From Erythrobacter sp. ANT-B3C2 (GTDB lineage: Bacteria > Pseudomonadota > Alphaproteobacteria > Sphingomonadales > Sphingomonadaceae): a DNA stretch of 64,000 bases. Where the stretch lies: assembly GCA_001683845.1 (NCBI GenBank), contig LXQI01000021.1, positions 85,702 through 149,701 of the forward strand. Reading direction: 5' to 3'. Made by a program: the position numbers and the translations under genes. Positions 45,643 to 53,824 of this stretch are shown one piece after another; the first letter of the stretch is position 1, and every line of letters starts with the position of its first letter. The notes beneath the pieces are model-generated. The model made no database searches. It was not told the origin of the DNA and saw only the letters and a program-made list of their open reading frames with translations.

Positions 45643-47642
45643 TCACGGGTGCCCCGGCGCTTCGGGGAAATCGAGCGCGCGATAATGCTCGATCGGGTGT
45701 TCGGGTGCAGTGGTACCGGGCGGCATGGCGAGCCCGTTGCGCGATCGCCAATAGGCGATCGAGGCATCCCGCCACCAGCGCGCCTCGCGGCCCTGGATCG
45801 CCAGATGCGCCGCCACCTCGGCATGACGCTGGGCATCGACATGCGGGGCAAGCTCCGCCCAGTTCTGCGCCATCTGCACGGCCGCCGTCACCCGTTGGTC
45901 GTACCGGTGCACCAGCTCACTCCATAACGGCCGGCCCGACTGGGTCGTGTGGTCCCAGGGCAGATGGTGAAACCAGAGCAGATATTCCTCGTCGATCGTC
46001 GCCGGGTCCTGCCATTGCGCGGCGATCTCGGGCGCATATTGCCCAAGCGCGCCGCTGCCCGTAGCGGTGCGATCGAAGCCGATCCCCTCGGCATCGGCCT
46101 GCGCGTGATAGCACGGGTTCCACTCCGGGCGAGCCAGGTCGCAAACCCACGGCGCGGGGCCATAATGGTGGTCGGTCGCCATCTGGTGAGTCAGGCCGAC
46201 CGGGGTCATGTAATTCACTGCCGCCTGTCGGCTGCCCATCATCATCGGCACCACCGCTTCCAGGAACGGCTCGGCACGGCTGAAGCGCGACGAGCCGGTG
46301 TTGGCAACGCCCGCCATGCCGCCCCCCATGATCGTCTGTACGACGGTGCCCGCGCGGCCGGTCTTGGCCTGAAGCACCTCCTCCCACATCGGTGCGAGGA
46401 ACACGAGATGGCTGGCAAAGCCCAGATATTCCTTGGTGATCTGCGCCTCGAGCATCAGCCGTGTATCAGGCGTGGCGCCGAACAGGGGGTGGAACGGCTC
46501 GCGCGGCTGGAAATCGATCGGCCCGTTCTTCACCTGCACGATCACGTTTTCGGCGAACTGCCCGTCCAGCGGCACGAATTCGGCATGGGCCTGCATCGCC
46601 CGGTCGGTCTGGTCGGTTTCCGAATGAACGAAGGCGCGCCAGATCACCACGCCCCGCTCCCCGATGGCGCGGGTCATCATGTTGGCGCCGTCCGCATGGG
46701 TGCGGCCGTAATCTTGTGGGCCGGGCTGGCCGTCGGAACTGGCCTTCACCAGGAAACCGCCAAAGTCGGGGATCGCGGCGTAGATCTCGTCCACCTTCGC
46801 CTGCCACCAGGCCTGCACCGCCGGATCGAGCGGATCGGCCGTCTCCATCCCGCCGACATCGCGCGGGGCGGAAAAGCGCGCGGAGATATATAGCCGGATG
46901 CGATAGGGCCGCAGCACCTCGGCCAACCGGGCCAGCTTGGGCAGGTAGCGCTCGGTCAGGAACAGCGGGCTCGCATTGACATTGTTGACCACGGTGCCGT
47001 TGATGCCGACCGAGGCATTGGCCCGGGCGTAATCGACCATCCGGCGGTCGACCTGCTCGGGCAGGTGCCACCAGTCGAAGATCGAACTGCCGGCATAGCC
47101 GCGCTCCACCGTACCATCGGGATTGTCCCATGGTTCAGCATTCGCAGCGCCAGCGTGGGGGCGGAGGCGAGGCTCGCAGGCGCCGTGCCCTCCACGCCCA
47201 GGTGGCGCAGCAGCGCGAAGGCGCCGTAGAGCAGGCCCGCATCGTCATGGCCGACGATGATCGTGCGCCCATCTGCCAGCCGCCCGATGCGATAGGAACC
47301 CTCCGTGGCCGTTTCCAGCCGCAGCGACTCCAGCGCCCGATCGCCCGCCAACCGGCTGTCATGCGCCAGGACCAGCCCGGCACCGGTGCTCGCGGCGTCG
47401 CCCAGCAGCCTGCCAATTCCCCGCTCGAGTTCGACCATGGCGGCGCGGGCGGTCGGCGTCTCGTCGGCCCACAGCGCCACGGGGCCCAGATGCCGGGCGG
47501 CGGCGGCGGCGCGATCGAGCGGGGCGGGGCGTAGCCACAAATCGTAGCCATCCTCGGCACGAATGGGGGTGGAGAGGACGAGCACAGGCAGCAAAAACAG
47601 CAGCGCTGCGCAGCGATTGACAAGGCCTCTTGCGATAATCAT
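45643..47642 (-). pseudogene. GH67 alpha-glucuronidase, broken by a one-base deletion
   Basis: Alpha-glucuronidases of GH67 remove 4-O-methylglucuronic acid from xylo-oligosaccharides. The N-terminal part (47642 down to about 47130) has a signal peptide (LLFLLPVLVLSTPIRA) and GLLYGAFALLRHLG. The rest (to 45643) has YAGSSIFDWWHLP, GFLVKASSDGQPGPQDYGR, WRAFVHSE and NGPIDFQPREPFHPLFG, with YLLWFHHLPWDH after these. The two parts are in different frames. At about 47130 the minus strand reads AACCATGGGACAATCCC; one added T restores the invariant NHWDN. All else is intact, so this is either a recent mutation or a sequencing error. Confidence 0.85.
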
Positions 47643-47677
47643 GGTAGCGGTATCAGAGACCGAGGCGACACAGTCAA
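47642..47677 (-). promoter_or_regulatory. promoter and LacI-type operator of the GH67 gene
   Basis: On the minus strand TTGACT (47677-47672), a 16-bp spacer and TGATAC (47655-47650) form a good -35/-10 pair. The -10 is the left half of the palindrome TGATACCGCTACCA (47655-47642), whose last base is the A of the start codon ATG. Transcription would start at or next to that A, so the mRNA would be leaderless, and no ribosome binding site is present. A bound repressor would cover the -10. The same site could also serve the divergent GH10 side. Confidence 0.7.
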
Positions 47678-47700
47678 GCTGCGGGAGAGGGAAAGAACCG

Positions 47701-47847
47701 ATGGGTTCGCGCATCCGCGCCGCGCTGCTGGCCGCCGCCACCTGCCTCACGGCATCCGCCGTGCCGCTCGCCATGGCGCAACCGGCGCCGGCCTCAAGTG
47801 CGCCTTCTACTGCCGCGGTTGCTCCGCCGATGGCCGACGCGCCCTAA
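47701..47847 (+). CDS. short exported-peptide frame upstream of the xylanase gene
   Basis: A 48-codon frame: an N-terminal signal peptide (MGSRIRAALLAAATCLTASAVPLAMAQ) followed by 21 Ala/Pro/Ser-rich residues and a stop. GGGAGAGGGAAAG lies ahead of the ATG. It may be a short leader peptide or the decayed start of a secreted hydrolase. The GH10 gene begins 70 bp later. There is no homology I can name. Confidence 0.35.
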   Translation: MGSRIRAALLAAATCLTASAVPLAMAQPAPASSAPSTAAVAPPMADAP

Positions 47848-47916
47848 TCGCTTGATGCCGCTGCCAACCTTCCCCGGCCACGCACGCCTGCGCTGGCGCC
47901 TCGCAGAGAGGATACG

Positions 47917-49113
47917 ATGACCAACAATGCCCTCCACCCCTCGCGCCGCCAGCTGCTAGCGGGCCTCGTCACCCTTCCGCTCGCCGGCTGCAGCGGCTCC
48001 GGCGGCAGCCCGGGACCGATCTCCACCCCCGCGCCCGCGCCGCCATCCTCGGTGGTGCCCTCGCCCAGCCTCAATGCGCTGGCCCAGCGCAGCGGCCGCC
48101 GCTTCGGCAGCGCGGTCGCCGCCTTCCCCGGCCCGCGGGTCGGCGGCACGGTGCAGAACCCGGCCTATGCCGCCATCGTTGCCGCCGAATGCGGGGTCGT
48201 GGTGGCCGAGAACGAGATGAAATGGGCCACCGTCCAGCCGCGCCCGTTCGAATTCGATTTCACGCGGATGGACCAGATCGTCGAATGGGCGCGTGCCAAC
48301 GAGCAGGCCGTTCGCGGGCACACGCTGCTGTGGCACCGCCCGCGCTGGTTTCCCGAATGGCTCAACAATTACGATTTCGGCGCCAACCCGGCGAGCGAGG
48401 CCGAGCGGGTGCTCTCCACCCATATCCGCACCGTCACCGATCGCTATCGCGGCATCATCGCCAGCTACGACGTGGTCAACGAGGCGATCGACCACGATAC
48501 CAACGGGCTGATGGAAACCAGCCTTAGCCGCGCGATGGGCAGCCCCGAAGCGGTGCTCGACCATGCCTTCCGCCTCGCGCGCGAACTGCTGCCGGACGCC
48601 GAGCTGGTCTATAACGATTACATGAGCTGGGAGCCGCACCACGCCCATCACGTCGCCGATGTGCTGCGCCTGCTGGAGGGCTTCCGCGAACGCAACGTGC
48701 CGGTCGATACGCTGGGCATCCAGTCGCATATCGAGATGTTCTCGATCGATCCGGCTACGGGCGTCGGGCCCTATGCCGAGCGGGAGTTGCGCGCCTTTCT
48801 CGATGAGGTGGTGAGCATGGGCTACAAGCTGATGATCACCGAGTTCGACGTGAAGGACAAGGCGCTGCCCTCCGCCCTACCCGCGCGTGATGCAGCCGTG
48901 GCCGATTATACGGGGCGCTATCTCGACCTGATGCTCGGCTACGAGCAACTGGAAGACGTGCTCGCCTGGGGCATGGTCGACGGGTTCAGCTGGCTGCAGG
49001 GCTTCGCCCCGCGCGACGACGGGCTGGAGGTGCGCGGCCTGCCCTATTCCTCGGACTATCGCCCCAAGCCACTGCGCGCGGCGATCGCCAATTCGTTCAT
49101 CGCCGCCGCCTGA
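47917..49113 (+). CDS. GH10 endo-1,4-beta-xylanase
   Basis: This 398-residue xylanase cleaves the xylan backbone internally. The catalytic residues are Glu189 (acid/base, SYDVVNEAID) and Glu309 (nucleophile, MITEFDVKD). It also has ENEMKWATVQP, VRGHTLLWHRPRWFPEWL, LGIQSHIEMF and DGFSWL. The N-terminus SRRQLLAGLVTLPLAGC combines a twin-arginine motif with a lipobox, so it is exported and probably lipid-anchored. The gene reads away from the GH67 gene, and the operator at 47642-47655 lies between them. A ribosome binding site AGAGAGGAT precedes ATG 47917. Confidence 0.93.
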   Translation: MTNNALHPSRRQLLAGLVTLPLAGCSGSGGSPGPISTPAPAPPSSVVPSPSLNALAQRSGRRFGSAVAAFPGPRVGGTVQNPAYAAIVAAECGVVVAENEMKWATVQPRPFEFDFTRMDQIVEWARANEQAVRGHTLLWHRPRWFPEWLNNYDFGANPASEAERVLSTHIRTVTDRYRGIIASYDVVNEAIDHDTNGLMETSLSRAMGSPEAVLDHAFRLARELLPDAELVYNDYMSWEPHHAHHVADVLRLLEGFRERNVPVDTLGIQSHIEMFSIDPATGVGPYAERELRAFLDEVVSMGYKLMITEFDVKDKALPSALPARDAAVADYTGRYLDLMLGYEQLEDVLAWGMVDGFSWLQGFAPRDDGLEVRGLPYSSDYRPKPLRAAIANSFIAAA

Positions 49114-49165
49114 GGCGCACGCATCCCCCGGCTGGCCGGCAAAGAATGCTCCCGGCGCGGGGCGC

Positions 49166-50623
49166 TCAGCCGATCCGGGTAGTCGGCGTGATCGCGTCGC
49201 CCGCGGCTTCGGGCGCGGTCCAGCCTTCCATCTCCTCCAGCTCCTTGCCCTTGGTCTCGGTGATGAAGGCGCGGACCAGGAAGAAGCTGATCACCGCGCT
49301 CACCGTGTAGAAGGCATAGGTCGCCGCAAGGCCGAGGTTCTCGGCCATCCATGGGAAGCTCTGCACCACCAGATAGTTGGCCGCCCATTGCGCGAGGCCG
49401 CACACCGCCAGCGCCGATCCACGGATCTGGTTGGGAAACATTTCGCCCAGCATCACCCACATCACCGGGCCCCAGCTGAAGTTGAAGAAGAGGACATAGA
49501 GGTTGGCCGCCACCAGCGCGGTCCAGCCGGCGGTCTCGCCCAGCACGAGGTTGCCCGCCGGGTCGGTGCCCCCGCCTGCAAAGGCCCAGGTCATCGCCCC
49601 AAGAGTCACCGCCATGCCCACAGAACCGATCATCAGCAGCGGCTTGCGGCCGATCTTGTCGATCATCAGCAGCGCCGCGAACACCGCCGCAATCGAGACG
49701 AGTCCGGAGAGGATGTTGCGCTCCAGCGCGGTCTCCTCCGATACGCCGGCAAGCCGCCACAGCGTTTCGCCATAATAGAAGATGATGTTGATGCCGACGA
49801 ATTGCTGGAACGTCGCCAGCAAGAGCCCCGCCCACACGATGGGCAGGAAGATCGTACCCTTGCGGGTGACATCGCCCAGCCGCGGCCGATGGTCGGCATC
49901 GAAGGTAGCGCGGATTTCCTCGATCTTGCGATCGGCGGTGGCTTGGTCGAACAGCCGCGCCAGAACGTCGCGCGCCTCCTCGATGCGCCCGCGCGCGACC
50001 AAGTAGCGCGGGCTCTCCGGAATGAAGAACAGCGCCACCAGGAACACCACCGCGGGCACCGCCTGCGCCAGGTACATCCAGCGCCACGCCGGCAGGCCGC
50101 CGATCTCGGACAGCGAGTTGCCGGCGGTCTGCGCGAGGACATAGTTCACCACGAACGCGGCGGTCAGGCCGGTGATGATCATCACCTGCTGCACCGTCGT
50201 CAGCCGGCCGCGAATATTCGCCGGCGCCATTTCGGAAATATAGAGCGGGGAGAGCACGCTTGCCGCGCCCACCGCCATGCCGCCCGCAAACCGCGCGACG
50301 ACGAACCAGGAATGGACGTCGATCAGCCCCTGCACCAGGGCACTCACCAGGAACAGCCCCGCCGCATACAGCATCACCGTGCGGCGGCCCATCACGTCGG
50401 CCAGCCGCCCGGCGAAGAAGGCACCGAAGGCGCAACCGATCAGCAGCGAGCCCACCGTGAAGCCGAGGGCGGTCGGGCTGAGATCGAACTCTTCGATCAG
50501 CCCCCCTTGGGTACCGTTGACCGCACCGCTGTCATAGCCGAACAGCAGTCCGCCGATCGTCGCGACAGCAACGATGGCCGTGATCAGCGCGGTGTTTACT
50601 GTGCCCCTCGGTGTGGTGTCCAT
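49166..50623 (-). CDS. MFS sugar:proton symporter (XylE-like)
   Basis: This 485-residue sugar porter family transporter has 12 transmembrane helices. Signatures are GLLFGYDSGAVNG in helix 1, GRLADVMGRRTVML, ISEMAPANIRGRL, FIPESPRYLVARGR in the central loop, and QQFVGINIIFYYG in helix 7. ITETKGKELEEME lies near the C-terminus. It most likely imports xylose (or related sugars) with protons. The start is ATG 50623 with GGGAGGAGAT ahead of it. An operator of the local palindrome family lies 49 bp before the start. Confidence 0.9.
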   Translation of the reverse strand: MDTTPRGTVNTALITAIVAVATIGGLLFGYDSGAVNGTQGGLIEEFDLSPTALGFTVGSLLIGCAFGAFFAGRLADVMGRRTVMLYAAGLFLVSALVQGLIDVHSWFVVARFAGGMAVGAASVLSPLYISEMAPANIRGRLTTVQQVMIITGLTAAFVVNYVLAQTAGNSLSEIGGLPAWRWMYLAQAVPAVVFLVALFFIPESPRYLVARGRIEEARDVLARLFDQATADRKIEEIRATFDADHRPRLGDVTRKGTIFLPIVWAGLLLATFQQFVGINIIFYYGETLWRLAGVSEETALERNILSGLVSIAAVFAALLMIDKIGRKPLLMIGSVGMAVTLGAMTWAFAGGGTDPAGNLVLGETAGWTALVAANLYVLFFNFSWGPVMWVMLGEMFPNQIRGSALAVCGLAQWAANYLVVQSFPWMAENLGLAATYAFYTVSAVISFFLVRAFITETKGKELEEMEGWTAPEAAGDAITPTTRIG

Positions 50624-50671
50624 TGCTTCCCATCTCCTCCCAGGGCGCCGCAATCCCCGTCGCGGGCACCA

Positions 50672-50685
50672 TGTTAGCGCTAACC
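50672..50685. promoter_or_regulatory. LacI-type operator in front of the sugar transporter gene
   Basis: TGTTAGCGCTAACC on the plus strand, the most symmetric of the four sites. It lies 49 bp upstream of the transporter start on the minus strand. A possible -35 (TTGCCA) lies further upstream on that strand. It links uptake to the xylan/xylose genes. Confidence 0.7.
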
Positions 50686-50819
50686 ACTAAAACGGCCCTG
50701 ATCTTCTGGCAAGAAGGTTCAGAATAGCGTCTGCTGAAGCGTTCCTGTCAAGGGCCATCGGTGACCAAGCCTGCCGACAGCCGCCTGAAACGGGCCCGGG
50801 CTAGCGGCGTGAAATAAAG

Positions 50820-50831
50820 ATATTGCTATAT
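50820..50831. promoter_or_regulatory. candidate ArsR-type operator ATAT-N4-ATAT
   Basis: ATATTGCTATAT lies 28 bp before the preferred start of the ArsR-methyltransferase gene. AT-rich short palindromes of this kind are typical for ArsR-family regulators, and it stands out in otherwise GC-rich DNA. It could also simply be part of a -10 element. Confidence 0.35.
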
Positions 50832-50858
50832 GCGAGAATGTGTGATAGCAGGCTGACC

Positions 50859-51845
50859 ATGCGGACCGAAACCGTCACCCGAGCGCTTGGCGACCTGACC
50901 CGGCTCAGGATAATGCGGCTGCTCGCGCATATGGAGCTGGCGGTCGGCGAACTCGCGCATGTGCTTGGACAGAGTCAGCCGCGCGTATCCCGCCATGTCG
51001 CCATCCTTTGCGAAAGCGGCTTGGCCGAACGCCGGCGCGAGGGCAGCTGGACCTTCCTGCGCCATGCCGCTCCGGTGACCGGCTCGCGCCGGCTGCTCCT
51101 CTCGGTCGCGCGGCTGCTCGAATCAGCCGAGGCGGAGGACGAGAGCTTCGCCATGCGCTGCGCCGAAGATCGTCGGCACCTGGCCGCAATCCGCTCCACC
51201 CGCGAGAGCCACGCGCAGGCCTATTTCGCGCGTCACGCGGCCGACTGGGACCGCCTGCGCGCGCTGCTGACCCCTGCCGACGAGGTCGAGGCGGCGCTGA
51301 CCGAGGCGCTGTCCGGTCAGAAGCTCGGCCGCGTGCTCGATATCGGCACCGGCACCGGCCGCATCGCGCATCTGCTGCTGCCCGAAAGCGAGCACGTCGT
51401 CGGCCTCGATCGCAGCCCCGAGATGCTGCGCCTCGCCCGCGCACGGCTGCAGGATCTGCCGGCCGATCGCTGGGAGCTGCTGCAGGGCGATTTCGTGGCG
51501 CTGCCCCATCCCCCCGCCAGCTTCGATACGGTGGTGCTGCACCAGGTGCTGCACTTCGCCTCCGAGCCGGCGTTTCCGCTGGCCGAGGCCGCGCGTGTGT
51601 GCCGGCCCGGCGGGCGGATCGCGGTGGTCGATCTGGCGGCCCATGCGCGCGAGGAGCTGCGCGAGCAGCACGCCCATGCGCGGCTCGGCTTTACCGACGA
51701 GCAGATGGCGGCGTGGCTCGCCACCTCGGGCTTCACCCCGGCCCCGCCGCTCACCCTGCCCGGGCAGGGGCTGGCCACCAAGATCTGGGTGGCCGAGCGC
51801 GGCGGGGCGCAACAGAGATCCCTTCCCCACAAGGCGGCGGCATAG
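50859..51845 (+). CDS. ArsR-type regulator fused to a SAM-dependent methyltransferase
   Basis: A protein of about 328 residues. The N-terminal winged helix (about 1-85) has ALGDLTRLRIMRLLAH, VGELAHVLGQSQPRVSRHVAIL (recognition helix) and GLAERRREGSW. The C-terminal class I methyltransferase has RVLDIGTGTGRIAHLLLP (SAM loop), VVGLDRSPEMLRLAR and FDTVVLHQVLHF. ATG 50859 fits the usual ArsR start; ATG 50838 is the alternative. It stands three bases before metF and heads the methionine operon. A likely role is sensing SAM or SAH to control the methyl-cycle genes; this is inference from the fusion and context. Confidence 0.85.
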   Translation: MRTETVTRALGDLTRLRIMRLLAHMELAVGELAHVLGQSQPRVSRHVAILCESGLAERRREGSWTFLRHAAPVTGSRRLLLSVARLLESAEAEDESFAMRCAEDRRHLAAIRSTRESHAQAYFARHAADWDRLRALLTPADEVEAALTEALSGQKLGRVLDIGTGTGRIAHLLLPESEHVVGLDRSPEMLRLARARLQDLPADRWELLQGDFVALPHPPASFDTVVLHQVLHFASEPAFPLAEAARVCRPGGRIAVVDLAAHAREELREQHAHARLGFTDEQMAAWLATSGFTPAPPLTLPGQGLATKIWVAERGGAQQRSLPHKAAA

Positions 51846-51847
51846 AC

Positions 51848-52777
51848 ATGAGCAATTCCGATCAATCCGGCTTCGCACCCTTGGGCACCTCGGCCTTTGC
51901 CGGCCTGCCCGGCGACGTGGCGGTCTCCTTCGAATTCTTCCCGCCCAAGAACCCCGCAGGCATGGAACAGCTGCGCGAGACGGTGACGCGGCTGGAGCCG
52001 TTCGCCCCCGATTTCGTCTCGGTGACCTATGGCGCGGGCGGCAGCACGCGGGAGCCGACCATCGCCACCCTGCGCGCGCTCACCGGCGAAACCACTCTGC
52101 CGGTGGCGGGCCACCTCACCTGCGTCGGCGCAAGCCGGGCAGAGGTCGAGGCGGTCGCGCACACCTATCTGGAGGCGGGCGTGCGCCACATCGTCGCGCT
52201 GCGCGGTGATGGCGGGCCGCCCGGAACGCCGTTCGTGCCCCACCCCGAAGGCTATCGCTCCGCCGCCGAACTGGTCGCGGGGCTCAAGCAGATCGGCCCT
52301 TTTGAAATCTCGGTCGCTGCCTATCCCGAAGTCCACCCCGAAGCGACCTGCCCGAACAGCGATCTCGACAACCTCAAGCGCAAGCTGGACGCCGGCGCGG
52401 CCCGCGCGCTGACGCAGTTCTTCTTCACCCCCGAAGCCTATTTCCGCTTCCGCGACCGGGCAGAGGCGGCCGGCATCACCGCGCCGATCGTGCCGGGCAT
52501 CCTGCCGATCACCAATTTCGCCCAGACCCGCAAGTTCGCCGCCGCCTGCGGGGCGAGCATGCCCGCTTGGATGGCCCAGCTGTTCGAGGGGCTGGACGGC
52601 AGCCCCGGCACGCGGCAGCTGGTGGCGACCACGCTGGCGGCCGAGTTCTGCAGCCGGCTCTATGCCGGCGGCGTGCGCGATTTCCACTTCTACACGCTCA
52701 ACCGCGCCGAGCTGACCGAGGCGCTGTGCCATCTGCTCGGCAAGCGCGCGCCCGCACCGATAGAGCAGGCCGCATGA
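51848..52777 (+). CDS. metF: methylenetetrahydrofolate reductase
   Basis: This 309-residue FAD enzyme reduces 5,10-methylene-THF to 5-methyl-THF, the methyl donor for methionine synthase. It has VSFEFFPPKNPAG, DFVSVTYGAGGSTRE, AGHLTCVGASRAEV, HIVALRGDGG, AAYPEVHPEA and TQFFFTPEAYFRF. The start is ATG 51848. The stop overlaps the start of the homocysteine methyltransferase gene. It is the second gene of a four-gene methionine operon. Confidence 0.95.
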   Translation: MSNSDQSGFAPLGTSAFAGLPGDVAVSFEFFPPKNPAGMEQLRETVTRLEPFAPDFVSVTYGAGGSTREPTIATLRALTGETTLPVAGHLTCVGASRAEVEAVAHTYLEAGVRHIVALRGDGGPPGTPFVPHPEGYRSAAELVAGLKQIGPFEISVAAYPEVHPEATCPNSDLDNLKRKLDAGAARALTQFFFTPEAYFRFRDRAEAAGITAPIVPGILPITNFAQTRKFAAACGASMPAWMAQLFEGLDGSPGTRQLVATTLAAEFCSRLYAGGVRDFHFYTLNRAELTEALCHLLGKRAPAPIEQAA

Positions 52778-53820
52778 ACGCACGCGAAGACTTCCTCGCC
52801 CTAGCGGCGCAGCGGATCGCCATCTTCGACGGCGCGTTCGGCACGGAGATCCAGCAGTGCGGCCTCCAGGAGGACGATTTCGCCGGCACGCTCGGCCTCG
52901 CAAAATCCCAAGGCGGCAATAACGACATTCTCGCGCTCACCCGTCCCGAGGTGATCGCCCGGATCACCGGCGCCTATCTCGAGGCCGGGTCGGACATGGT
53001 CTCCACCAACACCTTTTCCGCGAACCGCATCAGCCAGGCCGATTACGCCGCCGAGCACCTCGTGGCCGAGATCAACCACGCCTCCGCCCGCATCGCGCGC
53101 GAAGCGGCCGACGGCTTTGCCGCGCGCGACGGGCGCCGCCGCTTCGTCGCCGGGGCGATCGGGCCGACCAACAAGACGCTCTCGCTCTCCCCCTCGGTCG
53201 AGGACCCGGGCTATCGCGAGATCGATTTCGACCATCTGTCCGAGGTCTACCGCGAACAGGCCGCCGCGCTGGTCGAAGGCGGGGTCGATTTCATCCTGGT
53301 GGAAACCATCTTCGACACGCTGAACGCCAAAGCGGCGATCCATGCGGTTCGCCAGCTGGAGCGCGCAATCGGACGCGAAGTGCCGATGATGCTCTCGCTC
53401 ACCCTTACCGATCTTTCGGGCCGAAACCTCTCCGGCCACACGGTGGAGGCGTTCTGGCACTCGGTGCGCCACGCCCAGCCGCTGGCGGTGGGGCTCAATT
53501 GCTCATTCGGCGCCGAGCAGCTGCGCCCGCATGTCCAGCTGCTGGCCGGCATCGCCGATACGCTGCTGCTCGCCTATCCCAACGCGGGCCTGCCCAACGA
53601 GCTGGGCGAATATGACGAGCTGCCGCGCACCACCGCGGGCTCGCTGCGCGAATGGGCCGAGGGCGGGCATGTCAACATCCTGGGCGGCTGCTGCGGCTCG
53701 ACTCCGGCCCATATCGCCGCGATCGCCAAGGCCGTCGCCGGCCTGCCGCCGCGCACGCCCCCGCATCCTCCGCGCGTGACCCGGCTCGCCGGGCTCGAAG
53801 CCTTCTCGATGGCAGACTGA
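52774..53820 (+). CDS. metH: methionine synthase, homocysteine-binding subunit
   Basis: This 348-residue protein equals the N-terminal homocysteine module of cobalamin-dependent methionine synthase, here a separate gene. It has [13 protein letters not shown] and the zinc ligands in [13 protein letters not shown] and [28 protein letters not shown] is also typical. The remaining modules are in the next gene, four bases downstream. This split is usual in sphingomonads. It is coupled to metF by ATGA. Confidence 0.92.
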   Translation: MNAREDFLALAAQRIAIFDGAFGTEIQQCGLQEDDFAGTLGLAKSQGGNNDILALTRPEVIARITGAYLEAGSDMVSTNTFSANRISQADYAAEHLVAEINHASARIAREAADGFAARDGRRRFVAGAIGPTNKTLSLSPSVEDPGYREIDFDHLSEVYREQAAALVEGGVDFILVETIFDTLNAKAAIHAVRQLERAIGREVPMMLSLTLTDLSGRNLSGHTVEAFWHSVRHAQPLAVGLNCSFGAEQLRPHVQLLAGIADTLLLAYPNAGLPNELGEYDELPRTTAGSLREWAEGGHVNILGGCCGSTPAHIAAIAKAVAGLPPRTPPHPPRVTRLAGLEAFSMAD

Positions 53821-53824
53821 ACCC

